From an uncultured Commensalibacter sp. (GTDB lineage Bacteria > Pseudomonadota > Alphaproteobacteria > Acetobacterales > Acetobacteraceae), in assembly GCA_945266285.1 (NCBI GenBank), contig CALYOP010000002.1, positions 307,886 to 371,885 on the forward strand: a stretch of DNA of 64,000 nucleotides, in the 5' to 3' direction. Both the position numbers and the translations under genes were made by a program. Positions 1 to 9,249 of the stretch are shown here, piece after piece. Every line of letters starts with the position of its first letter. The stretch's first letter is position 1. Below the pieces are notes generated by a model. That model saw only the letters and a program-made list of their open reading frames with translations. It was not told where the DNA came from and did not search any database.

Positions 1-83
1 ATTGACCACAAAGTAGCGTAAGGATAAACCAAATACAAAGCCATTAACGCGAAAAAAATACCAGCATAATGCCGTTTTTTCAT
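1..83 (-). CDS. DUF2939-like protein, N-terminal fragment at the window edge
   Basis: An ATG on the minus strand at 83 opens a frame that runs off the left edge. It encodes a short basic start (MKKRHYAG) followed by a hydrophobic stretch and a YPYATLW segment. That pattern of one N-terminal membrane helix followed by a 'YPY..LW' motif resembles DUF2939 proteins, which are small membrane-anchored proteins of unknown function. Only about 27 codons are visible, so the family call is tentative, and no strong ribosome binding site is seen. Confidence 0.4.
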   Translation of the reverse strand, partial: MKKRHYAGIFFALMALYLVYPYATLWS

Positions 84-574
84 GGCTAAGTAAGATATTG
101 AGATTAAGCGAGAACAAAAAGATACAAACATCTTATTATATATTTAACTTAAGAGGAATACGATGTCACGATATCCTCATCCTTCAAATTATTTACCACT
201 TATTTTGATGATATCGTATAAGAATGTTGAAAGATAGCGTTTTTTCAGCGGAATAACATGTTGAAGTAATTTAATAAAAAACAACCGTTGAAAAAAAGAT
301 CATAGCCTAATAAATTATTCGTGTTCTATTTCGTGCATAATCTTGTATAGTAAAATCTGCTTAAGATAGAGAATGTTTTTTTAATAGCTTTTTAGTAAGT
401 ATAACATATTTGATTTTTCCCAATTTATTCAATGGAATATGTCTGAGAAAAGTAAGAAAAATCTTCAACTTTCTATTTAGCAATAAAAAATTTCGAGAGT
501 TTTAAAAAAATATGTTCAAGTTTTTCTTGGAGCTTTCTGATGAAAACCGTATTGGTTTTCGTACTATAAAGATA
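84..574. other. Long AT-rich intergenic region
   Basis: About 490 bases without a convincing gene. It holds an 8-bp inverted repeat (ACGATATC 168-175, GATATCGT 210-217) and one 24-codon frame at 163-237 preceded by a good AGAGGA ribosome binding site at 152-157, which may be chance. A longer start for the next gene exists at 512, but the start at 575 gives a clean signal peptide. No ncRNA family or terminator with a T-run was recognised. Confidence 0.4.
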
Positions 575-1456
575 ATGGTTTTTATCAATTTGATATTCGG
601 TTTTTGGGGGATATCTAATGATGGTTATGCAGAAACATTGTCTCATAAACATAGCAGCAAGCATACACATCATGCTGAAACCAAAAAAAATATATCAAAA
701 CATAAGGTAAAAAAAGCATCTCAATCGACACATCAGAAAAAACATCCTCATACGAAAGCGACAGCGCATACGAATAAACAGCCAATAGCTGCGCATCACG
801 GTAATAATTCAGTAACGCACACGCATTCAGTTCAGAAACCATCTGAACCGGTGGCAACACCTATTCCACCTCCTGCACCACAGGAACAACCTAAGGAACC
901 AGATAAAGGTTCGGTAACGGGCCAACCGCTTCCTCGTTTTTCTGCGTTACGTGCAGATGAAGTCAATATGCGTGCTGGGCCAGGGATGAATTATCCTATT
1001 TTATGGGTCTATCATCGTCGAAGCATGCCTGTAAAAATCTTGCGTGAATTTGACGTTTGGCGTTTAATCGAAGATCAAGATGGACAAAAAGGTTGGGTGC
1101 AAGGGGCTACTTTGGTCGGTAATCGCACCTTTATCGTAAGGGGTTCTGCCTTAACAACGGAAGATGCTCCTCCTACAACTACGAAAACCGAGAAGAAAGA
1201 AACGGATAGCCGTATAATTGGCTATATTTCCGATATGGAACATGAAGGAAAAGGTAAAGATACCATTATCCTACGAAAAGAAGCAAATGATGCCTCTTTA
1301 CCCATAGCCGTTTTAAAACCTGGAGTGGTTGGATTACTGAAACTATGCCCTACAGGTTCTGATTGGTGTAAAGTCAGTGTTAAACAATATTCAGGCTGGT
1401 TACGACGCGATAGTATCTGGGGATTATTACCTCAGGAGGTTATCCAGTCTCCATAG
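575..1456 (+). CDS. Secreted SH3-domain protein with His/Lys-rich linker
   Basis: The protein is predicted to be exported: from the ATG at 575 the first ~20 residues form a hydrophobic signal-like segment ending near DGYAET. A ~65-residue linker very rich in His, Lys and Thr follows, then a Pro-rich stretch, then a bacterial SH3 domain (FSALRADEVNMRAGPGMNYP through GWVQGATLVG) and a second, more divergent SH3-like segment that ends WLRRDSIWGL. This architecture matches the COG3807 SH3 proteins common in Alphaproteobacteria, which are thought to act at the cell wall. The in-frame ATG at 512 would place 21 charged residues before the signal segment, so 575 is preferred. The His-rich linker could bind metal; that is inference. 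Confidence 0.8.
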   Translation: MVFINLIFGFWGISNDGYAETLSHKHSSKHTHHAETKKNISKHKVKKASQSTHQKKHPHTKATAHTNKQPIAAHHGNNSVTHTHSVQKPSEPVATPIPPPAPQEQPKEPDKGSVTGQPLPRFSALRADEVNMRAGPGMNYPILWVYHRRSMPVKILREFDVWRLIEDQDGQKGWVQGATLVGNRTFIVRGSALTTEDAPPTTTKTEKKETDSRIIGYISDMEHEGKGKDTIILRKEANDASLPIAVLKPGVVGLLKLCPTGSDWCKVSVKQYSGWLRRDSIWGLLPQEVIQSP

Positions 1457-1561
1457 ATGCATCTTCATTATTTACATCAATCAACTTAAGGAACAATTTT
1501 TTAATTGTGACCATTTTAAACATATTACGGATTTAAATTATTCAAAAGGAATTGTTATATT

Positions 1562-3007
1562 ATGACAGATGCACCAAAATTATTAAGGTCAAGAAGGACC
1601 AAGATTGTATCAACACTTGGTCCTGCTTCTTCAACTAAAGAAATGATCCGTGCTTTGCTTTATGCAGGGGTTGATGTATTTCGACTTAATTTTTCCCATG
1701 GAACGCATGAAGATCATGCTGCACGTTTCAAAATTATTCGTGAGCTTGAAAAAGAAACAGGAAAACCAATTGGCGTTTTGGCAGATATTCAAGGACCTAA
1801 ACTTCGTGTTGGTCGCTTTGAAAATGGTAAGGTAATGTTGCATAAGGGCTCAACATTTCGTTTAGATCAAGATGAAACGTTGGGTACTACGGAACGGGTT
1901 TGTCTGCCGCATCCAGAAATTATTCAGACTGCAGAGGTTGGATGTCGTTTATTGTTGGATGATGGTAAGTTATGCCTAATTGTCCGCAAGGTTGGCAAAG
2001 ATTATCTAGAAACCGAAGTTGTTGTCGGTGGGCCCTTATCTGACCATAAAGGTGTTAATGTTCCAGATGTCGTTTTACCAATTCCTGCATTAACTAAAAA
2101 AGATCACGAAGATCTGCGCTTTGCTTTAGATATGGGTGCTGATTTAATTGGCCTTTCTTTCGTTCAACGTCCTGAAGATGTGCAAGAGGCAAAAGATATT
2201 GCAAAGGGTCGTGCCTGGGTTATTACCAAGATGGAAAAACCGCAGGCCATGCAAAATCTGGATGCGATTATTGATATAACCGATGGCGTAATGGTGGCTC
2301 GGGGTGATTTAGGCGTTGAAATGCCTCCTGAAGAAGTCCCTCTGGCACAAATTAAGATCATTCGTAAAGCGCGTAAATTGGGTAAACCGGTTATTGTTGC
2401 TACACAAATGATGGAAAGTATGATTACTTCGCCAACACCTACACGTGCAGAAGCATCGGATATTGCAACGGCAGTATTCGAAGGAACCGATGCTGTAATG
2501 TTATCCGCCGAAAGCGCATCGGGTCAGTATCCAAAAGAAGCCGTGACAATGATGAATCGTATCATCACGCGTGTTGAAAAAGATGTTGAATGGCAGAAAA
2601 TGATGGCTGCCAATCGTGAACATCCTGAAACCAACACGGCTGATGCAATTGTTGCTGCAGCTCAACAGATATGTGACACTTTGCGGTTACCTGCTGCGGT
2701 TGCATTTACGCGTCGTGGTAAAACAGCACAGCGTATGGCTAGAGAACGGCCAAATTGTGTTATTTTCGGTGTAACACCTACTCCAGAAGTTGGTCGTCGT
2801 TTAGCACTGACATGGGGTGTTCATCCATGTATTACTGAAAAAGGTGATGATCCATCCTGTACGGCTGAAACTATTATTCATGAAGCGCTGAAAATCGTTC
2901 ACGAATTGAACGTTGTAAATCGCGGTGATTCTATTGTAGTCGTTGCTGGTATGCCTTTTGGTGAAGCTGGAAGCACAAACCTTATTCGTGTTGTGAATAT
3001 TAATTAA
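1562..3007 (+). CDS. pyk: Pyruvate kinase
   Basis: Catalyses phosphoenolpyruvate + ADP to pyruvate + ATP, the last step of glycolysis, in the cytoplasm. At 481 residues it has the usual length for type II-like bacterial enzymes. Visible signatures are the N-terminal RTKIVSTLGPAS, the NFSHGTHEDH segment, the catalytic ITKMEKPQA block, MVARGDLGVEMP, and VATQMMESM; the C-terminal domain has AFTRRGKTAQRMARERP. The start ATG has an AAAGGA ribosome binding site about 8 bases upstream. The gene stands alone on this strand and ends in a strong hairpin shared with the convergent kinase gene. Confidence 0.97.
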   Translation: MTDAPKLLRSRRTKIVSTLGPASSTKEMIRALLYAGVDVFRLNFSHGTHEDHAARFKIIRELEKETGKPIGVLADIQGPKLRVGRFENGKVMLHKGSTFRLDQDETLGTTERVCLPHPEIIQTAEVGCRLLLDDGKLCLIVRKVGKDYLETEVVVGGPLSDHKGVNVPDVVLPIPALTKKDHEDLRFALDMGADLIGLSFVQRPEDVQEAKDIAKGRAWVITKMEKPQAMQNLDAIIDITDGVMVARGDLGVEMPPEEVPLAQIKIIRKARKLGKPVIVATQMMESMITSPTPTRAEASDIATAVFEGTDAVMLSAESASGQYPKEAVTMMNRIITRVEKDVEWQKMMAANREHPETNTADAIVAAAQQICDTLRLPAAVAFTRRGKTAQRMARERPNCVIFGVTPTPEVGRRLALTWGVHPCITEKGDDPSCTAETIIHEALKIVHELNVVNRGDSIVVVAGMPFGEAGSTNLIRVVNIN

Positions 3008-3015
3008 TTTTCTAA

Positions 3016-3057
3016 AAACATTGGAAAAGCGGATTTAGTCCAGCTTTTTCAATGTTT
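3016..3057. terminator. Bidirectional hairpin between pyk and the histidine kinase
   Basis: Arms AAACATTGGAAAAGC (about 3016-3030) and GCTTTTTCAATGTTT (3043-3057) pair over 14-15 positions with one G-T wobble around a 12-base loop. It lies right after the pyk stop and overlaps the stop of the convergent gene at 3049, so it probably serves both. Confidence 0.65.
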
Positions 3058-4689
3058 CGTTGACATATTTTCTAAGTTTTGAATTTTTTCGATTAGTACT
3101 GTTTGTGTAATTGGTTTTCGTATTACGTCGCTTTTTGTGTCTAGAAAATATTTAAGGTTAAACCCTTCTTTTTCGTAACCCGTAATAAATAAAATGGGCA
3201 AAGAATCAAAAAGATTTCGTATATTTTTTACAAGATGATTTTCTGTTTCTTCAGCAATGATGCGCGTATCAATAATGACAAGATTAAAATTGGCATTACT
3301 GCTTAATAGAGCCAGCGCTTCGCTTTCCGATTGTGTTAAATTAATTGTATAGTTAATTTCTTCAAGATTTTCGCCAACTATACTTCTAAGATGCAAGTCG
3401 TGTGAAATGATCAATGCGACTTTATTGGGATTCGTATGAACCGATGGTAAAAAGGTTTTAGGTTCCAAAGGTCTACGATATCGTGGTAACCAAAGATATA
3501 TCTTGGTCCCTAAACCTGGTTTTGAATCAACCGTAAGATATCCTTTAGACTGTCTGGCAAATCCAAAAGCCATGGATAGACCAAGACCTGTTCGTTGTCC
3601 GCCTAGTGGTTTAGTCGTAAAGAAAGGATCAAAAACCCGGTCGATGATATCAGGGGCTATACCTGTTCCTGAATCTGAAACGGCAATGACAACATAGTCG
3701 TTCGGTCTGATGATTTGTTTTGTGTCGTTATTGACCGTTACGGTTTTACAGAAGCTTTCAACCTTTATTGTGCCACCTGGGGTGGGAATGGCTTCACACG
3801 CATTAGTAAAGATATTGATTAGCGAATCTTTGAACTGTTCCAAGTCACAAAAAACTGGCCAAATATTTTTATTTAATTTGATAGAAAGCTTAATATTTTT
3901 TTGGGTTTCTTTTTTGATCAGCTTATCAAAAGTTTCTGTCAGAGACTGAATCATATGGTTCGGATCGGTTACATGCGGTGTTAACGTTTGTCTACTAGAA
4001 AAAGCCAGCAATTGATGCGTGATAACCGTTGCCTGAGCAGCTGCTTTTTGAGCTGCTAACAAATATTTTTCAAGGATATTAAATTTACCCTGTTTGATGC
4101 GTAAATCAATTAATTCAAGATTGCCAATAATACCACCCAGTAATGTGTTGAAGTCATGCGTAAGCCCACCGATAAGTTGTTCAACTGAGGCCATGGTCTG
4201 AATTTTTTCTCGGTTTTTATTTACTTCAGTTACATTGGTAACAATCATCAAAATACCTTGGATTCGATCTAGTTCATTACGTATGGGACTGAAGGTAAGA
4301 TCCATCTGTTGATCATTATCAATAATGGCATAAAAGGATGGACCATGTATGTAATCCATCGTGATGTGGACAGTATTTCCTTCGAAAACAGAGTTATTGA
4401 TTTTTTTCATTAGCTCTTTGCGCTCTGGCCATATTTCAAGCAATGGCTGGCCTAACGCTCTTGGATGTTTATCGCCAATAATGTGCGCATAAGCATCGTT
4501 ATAGAGAACAATATTCTGCATCCCCCAATAAATAACGATAGGGGCTGAAATATCGAGGATTAAAGATAAGGATATCTTTAAAGAAATAGGCCAGTTTTCT
4601 CTATTACCAAGCGATGTTTGAGACCAATCAAAGCTTTCAATGAGCTTTTTTACGTTTGGAATATGATCAAAATCAGAAGAATCTAACAT
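3049..4689 (-). CDS. Hybrid sensor histidine kinase (PAS, HisKA/HATPase, receiver)
   Basis: Signal-transduction kinase without obvious membrane segments, so a cytoplasmic sensor. Residues ~45-155 form a PAS-like domain (IVIYWGMQNIVLYNDAYA through ILMIVTNVTEV). The phospho-acceptor is His178 in GGLTHDFNTLLGG. The ATP-binding domain shows FTNACEAIP (N box), DSGTGI and GLGLSMAFGFA (G boxes). A C-terminal receiver spans ~425-540 with probable phospho-acceptor Asp474 (LVIIDTR), Thr503 and Lys525 (IRKPI). It follows tyrA on the same strand after 83 bases, with no response-regulator gene beside it. The ligand cannot be deduced; the layout resembles light- or redox-sensing HWE/HisKA hybrids only in general form. 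Confidence 0.9.
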   Translation of the reverse strand: MLDSSDFDHIPNVKKLIESFDWSQTSLGNRENWPISLKISLSLILDISAPIVIYWGMQNIVLYNDAYAHIIGDKHPRALGQPLLEIWPERKELMKKINNSVFEGNTVHITMDYIHGPSFYAIIDNDQQMDLTFSPIRNELDRIQGILMIVTNVTEVNKNREKIQTMASVEQLIGGLTHDFNTLLGGIIGNLELIDLRIKQGKFNILEKYLLAAQKAAAQATVITHQLLAFSSRQTLTPHVTDPNHMIQSLTETFDKLIKKETQKNIKLSIKLNKNIWPVFCDLEQFKDSLINIFTNACEAIPTPGGTIKVESFCKTVTVNNDTKQIIRPNDYVVIAVSDSGTGIAPDIIDRVFDPFFTTKPLGGQRTGLGLSMAFGFARQSKGYLTVDSKPGLGTKIYLWLPRYRRPLEPKTFLPSVHTNPNKVALIISHDLHLRSIVGENLEEINYTINLTQSESEALALLSSNANFNLVIIDTRIIAEETENHLVKNIRNLFDSLPILFITGYEKEGFNLKYFLDTKSDVIRKPITQTVLIEKIQNLENMSTKH

Positions 4690-4772
4690 TCAAAACATGC
4701 CATTAATAAGACATAACAAAGGCTAGATATTACGTGATATCATCATAAAAAGGTTAGTCATGTTTATGTGTT

Positions 4773-5663
4773 TTACTGCACTTGTTTGTTATCAATCAGA
4801 GATTGTCGAATAGCACGTCCATTTTTTATGCTATTGACGATATAATCTTCATCACCCCAACGTATAGCTCTAGCCATCGCTTGCGTATCTTCGATAAAGC
4901 GGGCAAGCATTTCGAGAATGGCTTCACGATTATTTAAAAATACATCTCGCCACATTGTCGGATCGGATGCTGCAATTCGGGTAAAATCTCGAAAACCTGA
5001 AGCCGCATAATCAAGTACTTCGGATCGTGTTTCATCAGCAAGATGATCGGCCGTGTTACAAATTGTAAATGCTAATAAATGCGGCAAATGGCTAACAATA
5101 GCGCAAACCTTGTCGTGGTGTTTAATCGGTAAATTACGCGTTTGTGCACCCATTTTTTGCCAAAAATAGGTGATTTTTTCTAATGCGTCTTCTGTTGTGC
5201 TTTTACACGGTGTTAATAAGCACCAACGGTTTTCAAATAATGAAGCAAAACCGGCATCAGGTCCGGAGAATTCGGTACCGGCCATAGGATGACAAGGAAC
5301 AAAAGAAATATCATCTCTTAAATAGGGTTGAATCGCTTCGATAACGGATTCTTTGGTAGAACCCGTATCAATTAAAATAGCGCCAGATTTCATAGCAGGG
5401 ATGATCTTTTTTGCGACTTCTCCCATTACGCCAACCGGCATGCATAAAATAACGCAATCGGAATTCGCTACAGCTTGAACAGGATCCAGATAAACTTCAT
5501 CGGCAATTTTTAATGCTTCAACACGTTCACAAACAGCAGGATTATTATCACTTCCTATCACAAAGTGGGCAAGTGTTTTGTCCTGCATGACCCGTCTTAA
5601 AATTGAAGAGCCAATCAAGCCAAGGCCAATAACGGTAATTCGTTCAAAAAGAGGAGCTTTCAT
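4773..5663 (-). CDS. tyrA: Prephenate/arogenate dehydrogenase
   Basis: Oxidative decarboxylation of prephenate (or arogenate) in tyrosine synthesis. The N-terminal NAD(P)-binding motif ITVIGLGLIGSS (residues ~9-20) is followed by DSVILCMPVGVMGE-type Rossmann strands, the DTGSTKESV segment, and the substrate motif PCHPMAGTEFSG. The helical C-terminal dimerisation domain includes KVCAIVSHLPHLLAFTIC. At 296 residues it is a stand-alone TyrA without chorismate mutase or ACT domain, as in other alphaproteobacteria. It starts 27 bases after the hpnL stop, so hpnL, tyrA and possibly the kinase are co-transcribed. Confidence 0.93.
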   Translation of the reverse strand: MKAPLFERITVIGLGLIGSSILRRVMQDKTLAHFVIGSDNNPAVCERVEALKIADEVYLDPVQAVANSDCVILCMPVGVMGEVAKKIIPAMKSGAILIDTGSTKESVIEAIQPYLRDDISFVPCHPMAGTEFSGPDAGFASLFENRWCLLTPCKSTTEDALEKITYFWQKMGAQTRNLPIKHHDKVCAIVSHLPHLLAFTICNTADHLADETRSEVLDYAASGFRDFTRIAASDPTMWRDVFLNNREAILEMLARFIEDTQAMARAIRWGDEDYIVNSIKNGRAIRQSLIDNKQVQ

Positions 5664-5690
5664 GGCATTATAAGTCCGAAATAAAGTTCG

Positions 5691-6776
5691 TTAGGATGAT
5701 AATTCTGAGTCTGATAATTCCGTATTTGTAGAAGTTTTTTTTGAAGGATGAATTGATGAAAAATCAAGCTTTTTTTCATCACGATTCTTGCGTAGATAAC
5801 GGATCTCGATAAATTGCCACAGCATTAAAGCAGGAATACCAATAATAAAATCGCGTGCACGTCTTAGTAAGGAAAGACCAAAGGATAGATTGGGATCAAT
5901 GCCAAAAATTGATCCTAAAGCAATATAGGCACTTTCTTGTACACCCACACTACCGGGAACCAAGAACATAATCGACATAGCTCCACAGGTTAATGCTTCA
6001 ATAGCAATTGCTTCCATTAAATTGATATTGGCACCTAAGAACAGGTAACATATCCATGTACCCACGGCTCCTGCCATCCAGGCTATAAAATGGACTAAAG
6101 AACCAAAAGCAACGCGTTTTGGATTTGACCAAATTTGATCTAGTGATTCCTGTAATGAGTCAATACCCATTGATAGTTGTTGTGCCCATTGTTGTGCAAT
6201 ATGTTGACTTAGAAAATTGGTTACTTTTTGAAAGAATTTATTTCCTTGACGTTGGGTCCATATCATCGTGATGATTGCTACGATCAGAATAAACGTAGCA
6301 ACAAGAACAGGCCATTTTAAACCGGTAATATAGCCGCCACTGATTAATATCCCAATTCCAATTAGGAGAAAGAGCGCCTGTCCTAACACTTCGGTGGTGA
6401 TATCAACAATATTTGAACTTACGCCTTGACTGACGGAAAGTTCATTAGAAGATTTGCTAAAAGGATAACCTTTAAAACAAACTGCCCGGATGCCAATAAT
6501 AATTCCGCCAACTTGTGAAAAAGGAAGGCAGGTAGCCGCGGCTTCACGAATAACACGTGCCCAAAATAAACGAATAAATCCAAAACTCGGGCAGATAATA
6601 TGCCAGGCCCAAGCTAATAAAAGGATGACCCCTACCTGACACAAGGTAAGAATTGCCAGTCCCCCCCATCCAATGGAGAAGACAGCTTTAAGGATATTTG
6701 TTGCTCCAATCCAGATAATAGCTGCGGTAATTACCGCAAGACCAACAAAAAATAAAACAATAGAAATTTTTTTCAA
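5691..6776 (-). CDS. hpnL: HpnL-type integral membrane protein
   Basis: A 361-residue polytopic membrane protein of the lysylphosphatidylglycerol-synthase transmembrane superfamily. Several hydrophobic segments are visible (residues ~5-25, 38-58, 130-175, 225-250, 255-280). The family landmarks are the R-E-A-A-A-T-C-L-P-F-S-Q-V-G-G-type motif near residues 75-92 and FLVPGSVGVQESAY near 270. Its position head-to-head with hpnA supports the hopanoid-associated HpnL assignment; HpnL is thought to help hopanoid handling or transport, but its reaction is not settled. The cytosolic C-terminal tail is Ser/Lys-rich. Confidence 0.82.
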   Translation of the reverse strand: MKKISIVLFFVGLAVITAAIIWIGATNILKAVFSIGWGGLAILTLCQVGVILLLAWAWHIICPSFGFIRLFWARVIREAAATCLPFSQVGGIIIGIRAVCFKGYPFSKSSNELSVSQGVSSNIVDITTEVLGQALFLLIGIGILISGGYITGLKWPVLVATFILIVAIITMIWTQRQGNKFFQKVTNFLSQHIAQQWAQQLSMGIDSLQESLDQIWSNPKRVAFGSLVHFIAWMAGAVGTWICYLFLGANINLMEAIAIEALTCGAMSIMFLVPGSVGVQESAYIALGSIFGIDPNLSFGLSLLRRARDFIIGIPALMLWQFIEIRYLRKNRDEKKLDFSSIHPSKKTSTNTELSDSELSS

Positions 6777-6837
6777 AACAGACCGTACTTAATTCTACTA
6801 AAATGATTCGTCATTATATTGTCGGCAAGCATAGTAA

Positions 6838-6865
6838 TTGTATGAAGAATGCTTTACAATATAAA
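6838..6865 (+). promoter_or_regulatory. Possible promoter for the hopanoid operon
   Basis: TTGTAT (6838-6843) and TATAAA (6860-6865) are separated by 16 bases, a sigma70-like arrangement about 70 bases upstream of hpnA. Downstream, in the would-be leader, AACCAAA (6879-6885) pairs with TTTGGTT (6894-6900) around a CAAATATATTTG palindrome. Prediction by eye only. Confidence 0.3.
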
Positions 6866-6935
6866 CAAGGACTTGGGTAACCAAATATATTTGTTTGGTT
6901 GATTTTTCATTATATTTTATGTGGAGACTTTGACG

Positions 6936-7928
6936 ATGTCCCCAATTTTTGTAACAGGGGCAACAGGTTTTGTTGGTTCTGCAGTAGCACGAAGCTTAGT
7001 TAGCCGAGGATACAAGTTGCGGTTGTTAGCAAGGCCCAAAAGTGATCGGCGTAATCTTAGTGATCTTGATGCCGAAATTATTGAAGGTGATCTATCTCAT
7101 GTAGAAAGTTATAGCGACGCACTTCAAGGGTGTCGTTATCTTTTTCATGTTGCTGCTGATTATCGTTTGTGGGTTCCCGATCCTGAAAAAATGATGCAAA
7201 TCAATGTTGAATCAACATGCCAGTTAATGCAGGCTGCACAAAAAGCAGGGATTCAGCGTATGGTTTATTGTTCTTCCGTTGCCGCATTAGGCTTAGTCGG
7301 CGATGGCAGCATCGCAAATGAAGCGACACCTGTTCATAAAGAAAGCATTATTGGTGCTTATAAACAGTCCAAATATCAAGCGGAGCAGGTTGTTCTCGAC
7401 ATGGTTAGAAATCAGCAGCTTCCTGCTGTTATTGTTAACCCTTCGACTCCAATCGGCCCTAGAGATATTAAACCTACACCTACCGGTCAAATGATTGTGG
7501 ATTGTGCTTCTGGGAAAATGCCGGCTTATGTCGATACGGGACTTAATATTGTTCATGTTGATGATGTTGCTGAAGGGCATATTCTTGCGCTTGAGAAAGG
7601 CGAAATTGGGGAAAAATATATTCTTGGCGGGGAAAACATGTCTTTATGTGAATTCTTCACCATCGTTGCCCAGGTTGCTGGCGTTAGAGCACCCTTATTT
7701 AAAATCAATCAGAAAGTGCTGTGGCCAGTAGCGATCATGTCCGAATGGTTGGCCAAAAATTTTTCAATTCAGCCAAAAGTTACACGCGAAATGCTCGCGA
7801 TGTCTTACAAAAAAATGTATTTTTCCTCTGAAAAAGCGGAAAAGAAATTAGGATATACCCATCGTTCGGCAAGAATAGCCATCGAAGATGCCATTAAATG
7901 GTTTCGTCAACAGAATATGATTCATTAA
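6936..7928 (+). CDS. hpnA: Hopanoid-associated sugar epimerase HpnA
   Basis: An NAD-dependent epimerase/dehydratase of the extended SDR family, first gene of the hopanoid cluster; the family is implicated in making side-chain sugar derivatives of bacteriohopanepolyols. The N-terminus carries FVTGATGFVGSAVARSL, the active site YKQSKYQAE, and the family block VNPSTPIGPRD. The start is set at ATG 6936 because GGAG at 6923-6926 then sits 9 bases upstream; the earlier GTG at 6921 would contain that ribosome binding site. Length from this start is 330 residues, typical for HpnA. hpnB follows after 94 bases. Confidence 0.93.
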   Translation: MSPIFVTGATGFVGSAVARSLVSRGYKLRLLARPKSDRRNLSDLDAEIIEGDLSHVESYSDALQGCRYLFHVAADYRLWVPDPEKMMQINVESTCQLMQAAQKAGIQRMVYCSSVAALGLVGDGSIANEATPVHKESIIGAYKQSKYQAEQVVLDMVRNQQLPAVIVNPSTPIGPRDIKPTPTGQMIVDCASGKMPAYVDTGLNIVHVDDVAEGHILALEKGEIGEKYILGGENMSLCEFFTIVAQVAGVRAPLFKINQKVLWPVAIMSEWLAKNFSIQPKVTREMLAMSYKKMYFSSEKAEKKLGYTHRSARIAIEDAIKWFRQQNMIH

Positions 7929-8022
7929 AAGAATTGCATCTTTAGTTATATTGTAGTTAGTAATTATTCATAAATTTAGAATCTGATTTTTTAAGAGTAA
8001 AATTTAAAACATTGGTACAATA

Positions 8023-9249
8023 ATGCTGTTTTTATCAATAGTATGTTTTGTTATTTGGATTGGACTTATTTTTTTTCACGGCAAATTCTGGAGCAAGGGC
8101 CCGATTTTATCGGCTCTTTTACCAGAAGAACAGGCAGAAATCACCGCATGGCCTCCGGTTTATATCGTTGTTCCTGCTCGTGATGAGACCGGAACGGTTA
8201 GAGAGGTTATCTATTCGTTACTGACACAGGATTATCCAGGAAAATTTCATGTTATTCTGGTTGATGATGAGAGTCAGGATGGAACGGGTGACTTAGTACG
8301 TAAAATGTCGCGAACTTTGCCGGATGCTATTAATGATCGTTTAACGGTTATTTCTTCTGCACCAAGACCTGCAGGATGGAGTGGCAAATTATGGGCGCTT
8401 TCTCAAGGAGTCGCTGAAGCAGAAAAAAGAAAGGATCTGGATGATGCTTTCTTTTTCTTTACAGATGCGGATATTGTTCATCAGCCAACGCATTTAACGG
8501 CTTTGGTCCATAAAGCATGCTCTGATAAGCTTGACCAAGTATCCGAAATGGTTGAATTACGCTGTGAAACTTTGGTGGAAAGAGCGTTAATTCCGGCATT
8601 TGTATTCTTTTTTGCGATGCTTTATCCTTTTTCTAAGGTAAATAATCGTGCAAGTAGTGTTGCTGCTGGAGCAGGGGGCTCAGTATTAATTCGCAGAAAA
8701 GCACTGAACAAAATCGGCGGAATTCAAGCTCTCAGAAGTGCTTTGATTGATGATGTGACGCTAGCAACCCATGTAAAACGCAGCGGTGGCGCTATTTATT
8801 TAGGGCATAGTCAGTTGGCTTGTTCTTTACGACCCTATCCATTATTAAAAGATGTATGGGATATGATCACCCGTACAGCATATGTTCAGTTACATTATTC
8901 TTTAATTTTGCTAGGGGTTACTATCCTTTCTATGATTTTGATCTGGATAGCGCCGCTTTATCTAATGCTTACCACACGCGGTGTGATTAAAGTCATTGCG
9001 ATTGTTACCTATTGTATGTCAATCGTGTCCTTTTTGCCGACCCTTTCACGCTTTCGTATTTCTTCATTATGGGCTTTGGCTTTGCCATTCATTGTATTGT
9101 TCTATCTTGCTGCAACAATTGGATCTGCGATCAATTTTTATTGTGGAGCAGGTGTAACATGGAAAGGGCGGGCTTATACCGAGGTTGAAGAGAGCAGCGT
9201 TACCAATAAACAGGTAGCTTCTGAAGACGCGAAACAAGGAATTTATTAA
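8023..9249 (+). CDS. hpnB: Hopene-associated glycosyltransferase HpnB
   Basis: Family-2-type glycosyltransferase anchored in the membrane. Residues 1-18 form a hydrophobic anchor; the GT-A core follows with VVPARDETGTVREVI, ILVDDESQDGTGD, the DADIVH metal-binding motif, and a late acceptor segment that includes LIDDVTLA. Three or four C-terminal membrane helices lie at ~285-380. The role in attaching a headgroup to hopanoids is inferred from cluster position in many hopanoid producers. The stop codon shares one base with the hpnC start (TAATG), so translation is probably coupled. Confidence 0.9.
   Translation: MLFLSIVCFVIWIGLIFFHGKFWSKGPILSALLPEEQAEITAWPPVYIVVPARDETGTVREVIYSLLTQDYPGKFHVILVDDESQDGTGDLVRKMSRTLPDAINDRLTVISSAPRPAGWSGKLWALSQGVAEAEKRKDLDDAFFFFTDADIVHQPTHLTALVHKACSDKLDQVSEMVELRCETLVERALIPAFVFFFAMLYPFSKVNNRASSVAAGAGGSVLIRRKALNKIGGIQALRSALIDDVTLATHVKRSGGAIYLGHSQLACSLRPYPLLKDVWDMITRTAYVQLHYSLILLGVTILSMILIWIAPLYLMLTTRGVIKVIAIVTYCMSIVSFLPTLSRFRISSLWALALPFIVLFYLAATIGSAINFYCGAGVTWKGRAYTEVEESSVTNKQVASEDAKQGIY

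Noticed and set aside
6921..6938. GTG start for hpnA at 6921
   Set aside because: The GGAG ribosome binding site lies inside those codons and fits the ATG at 6936 instead.
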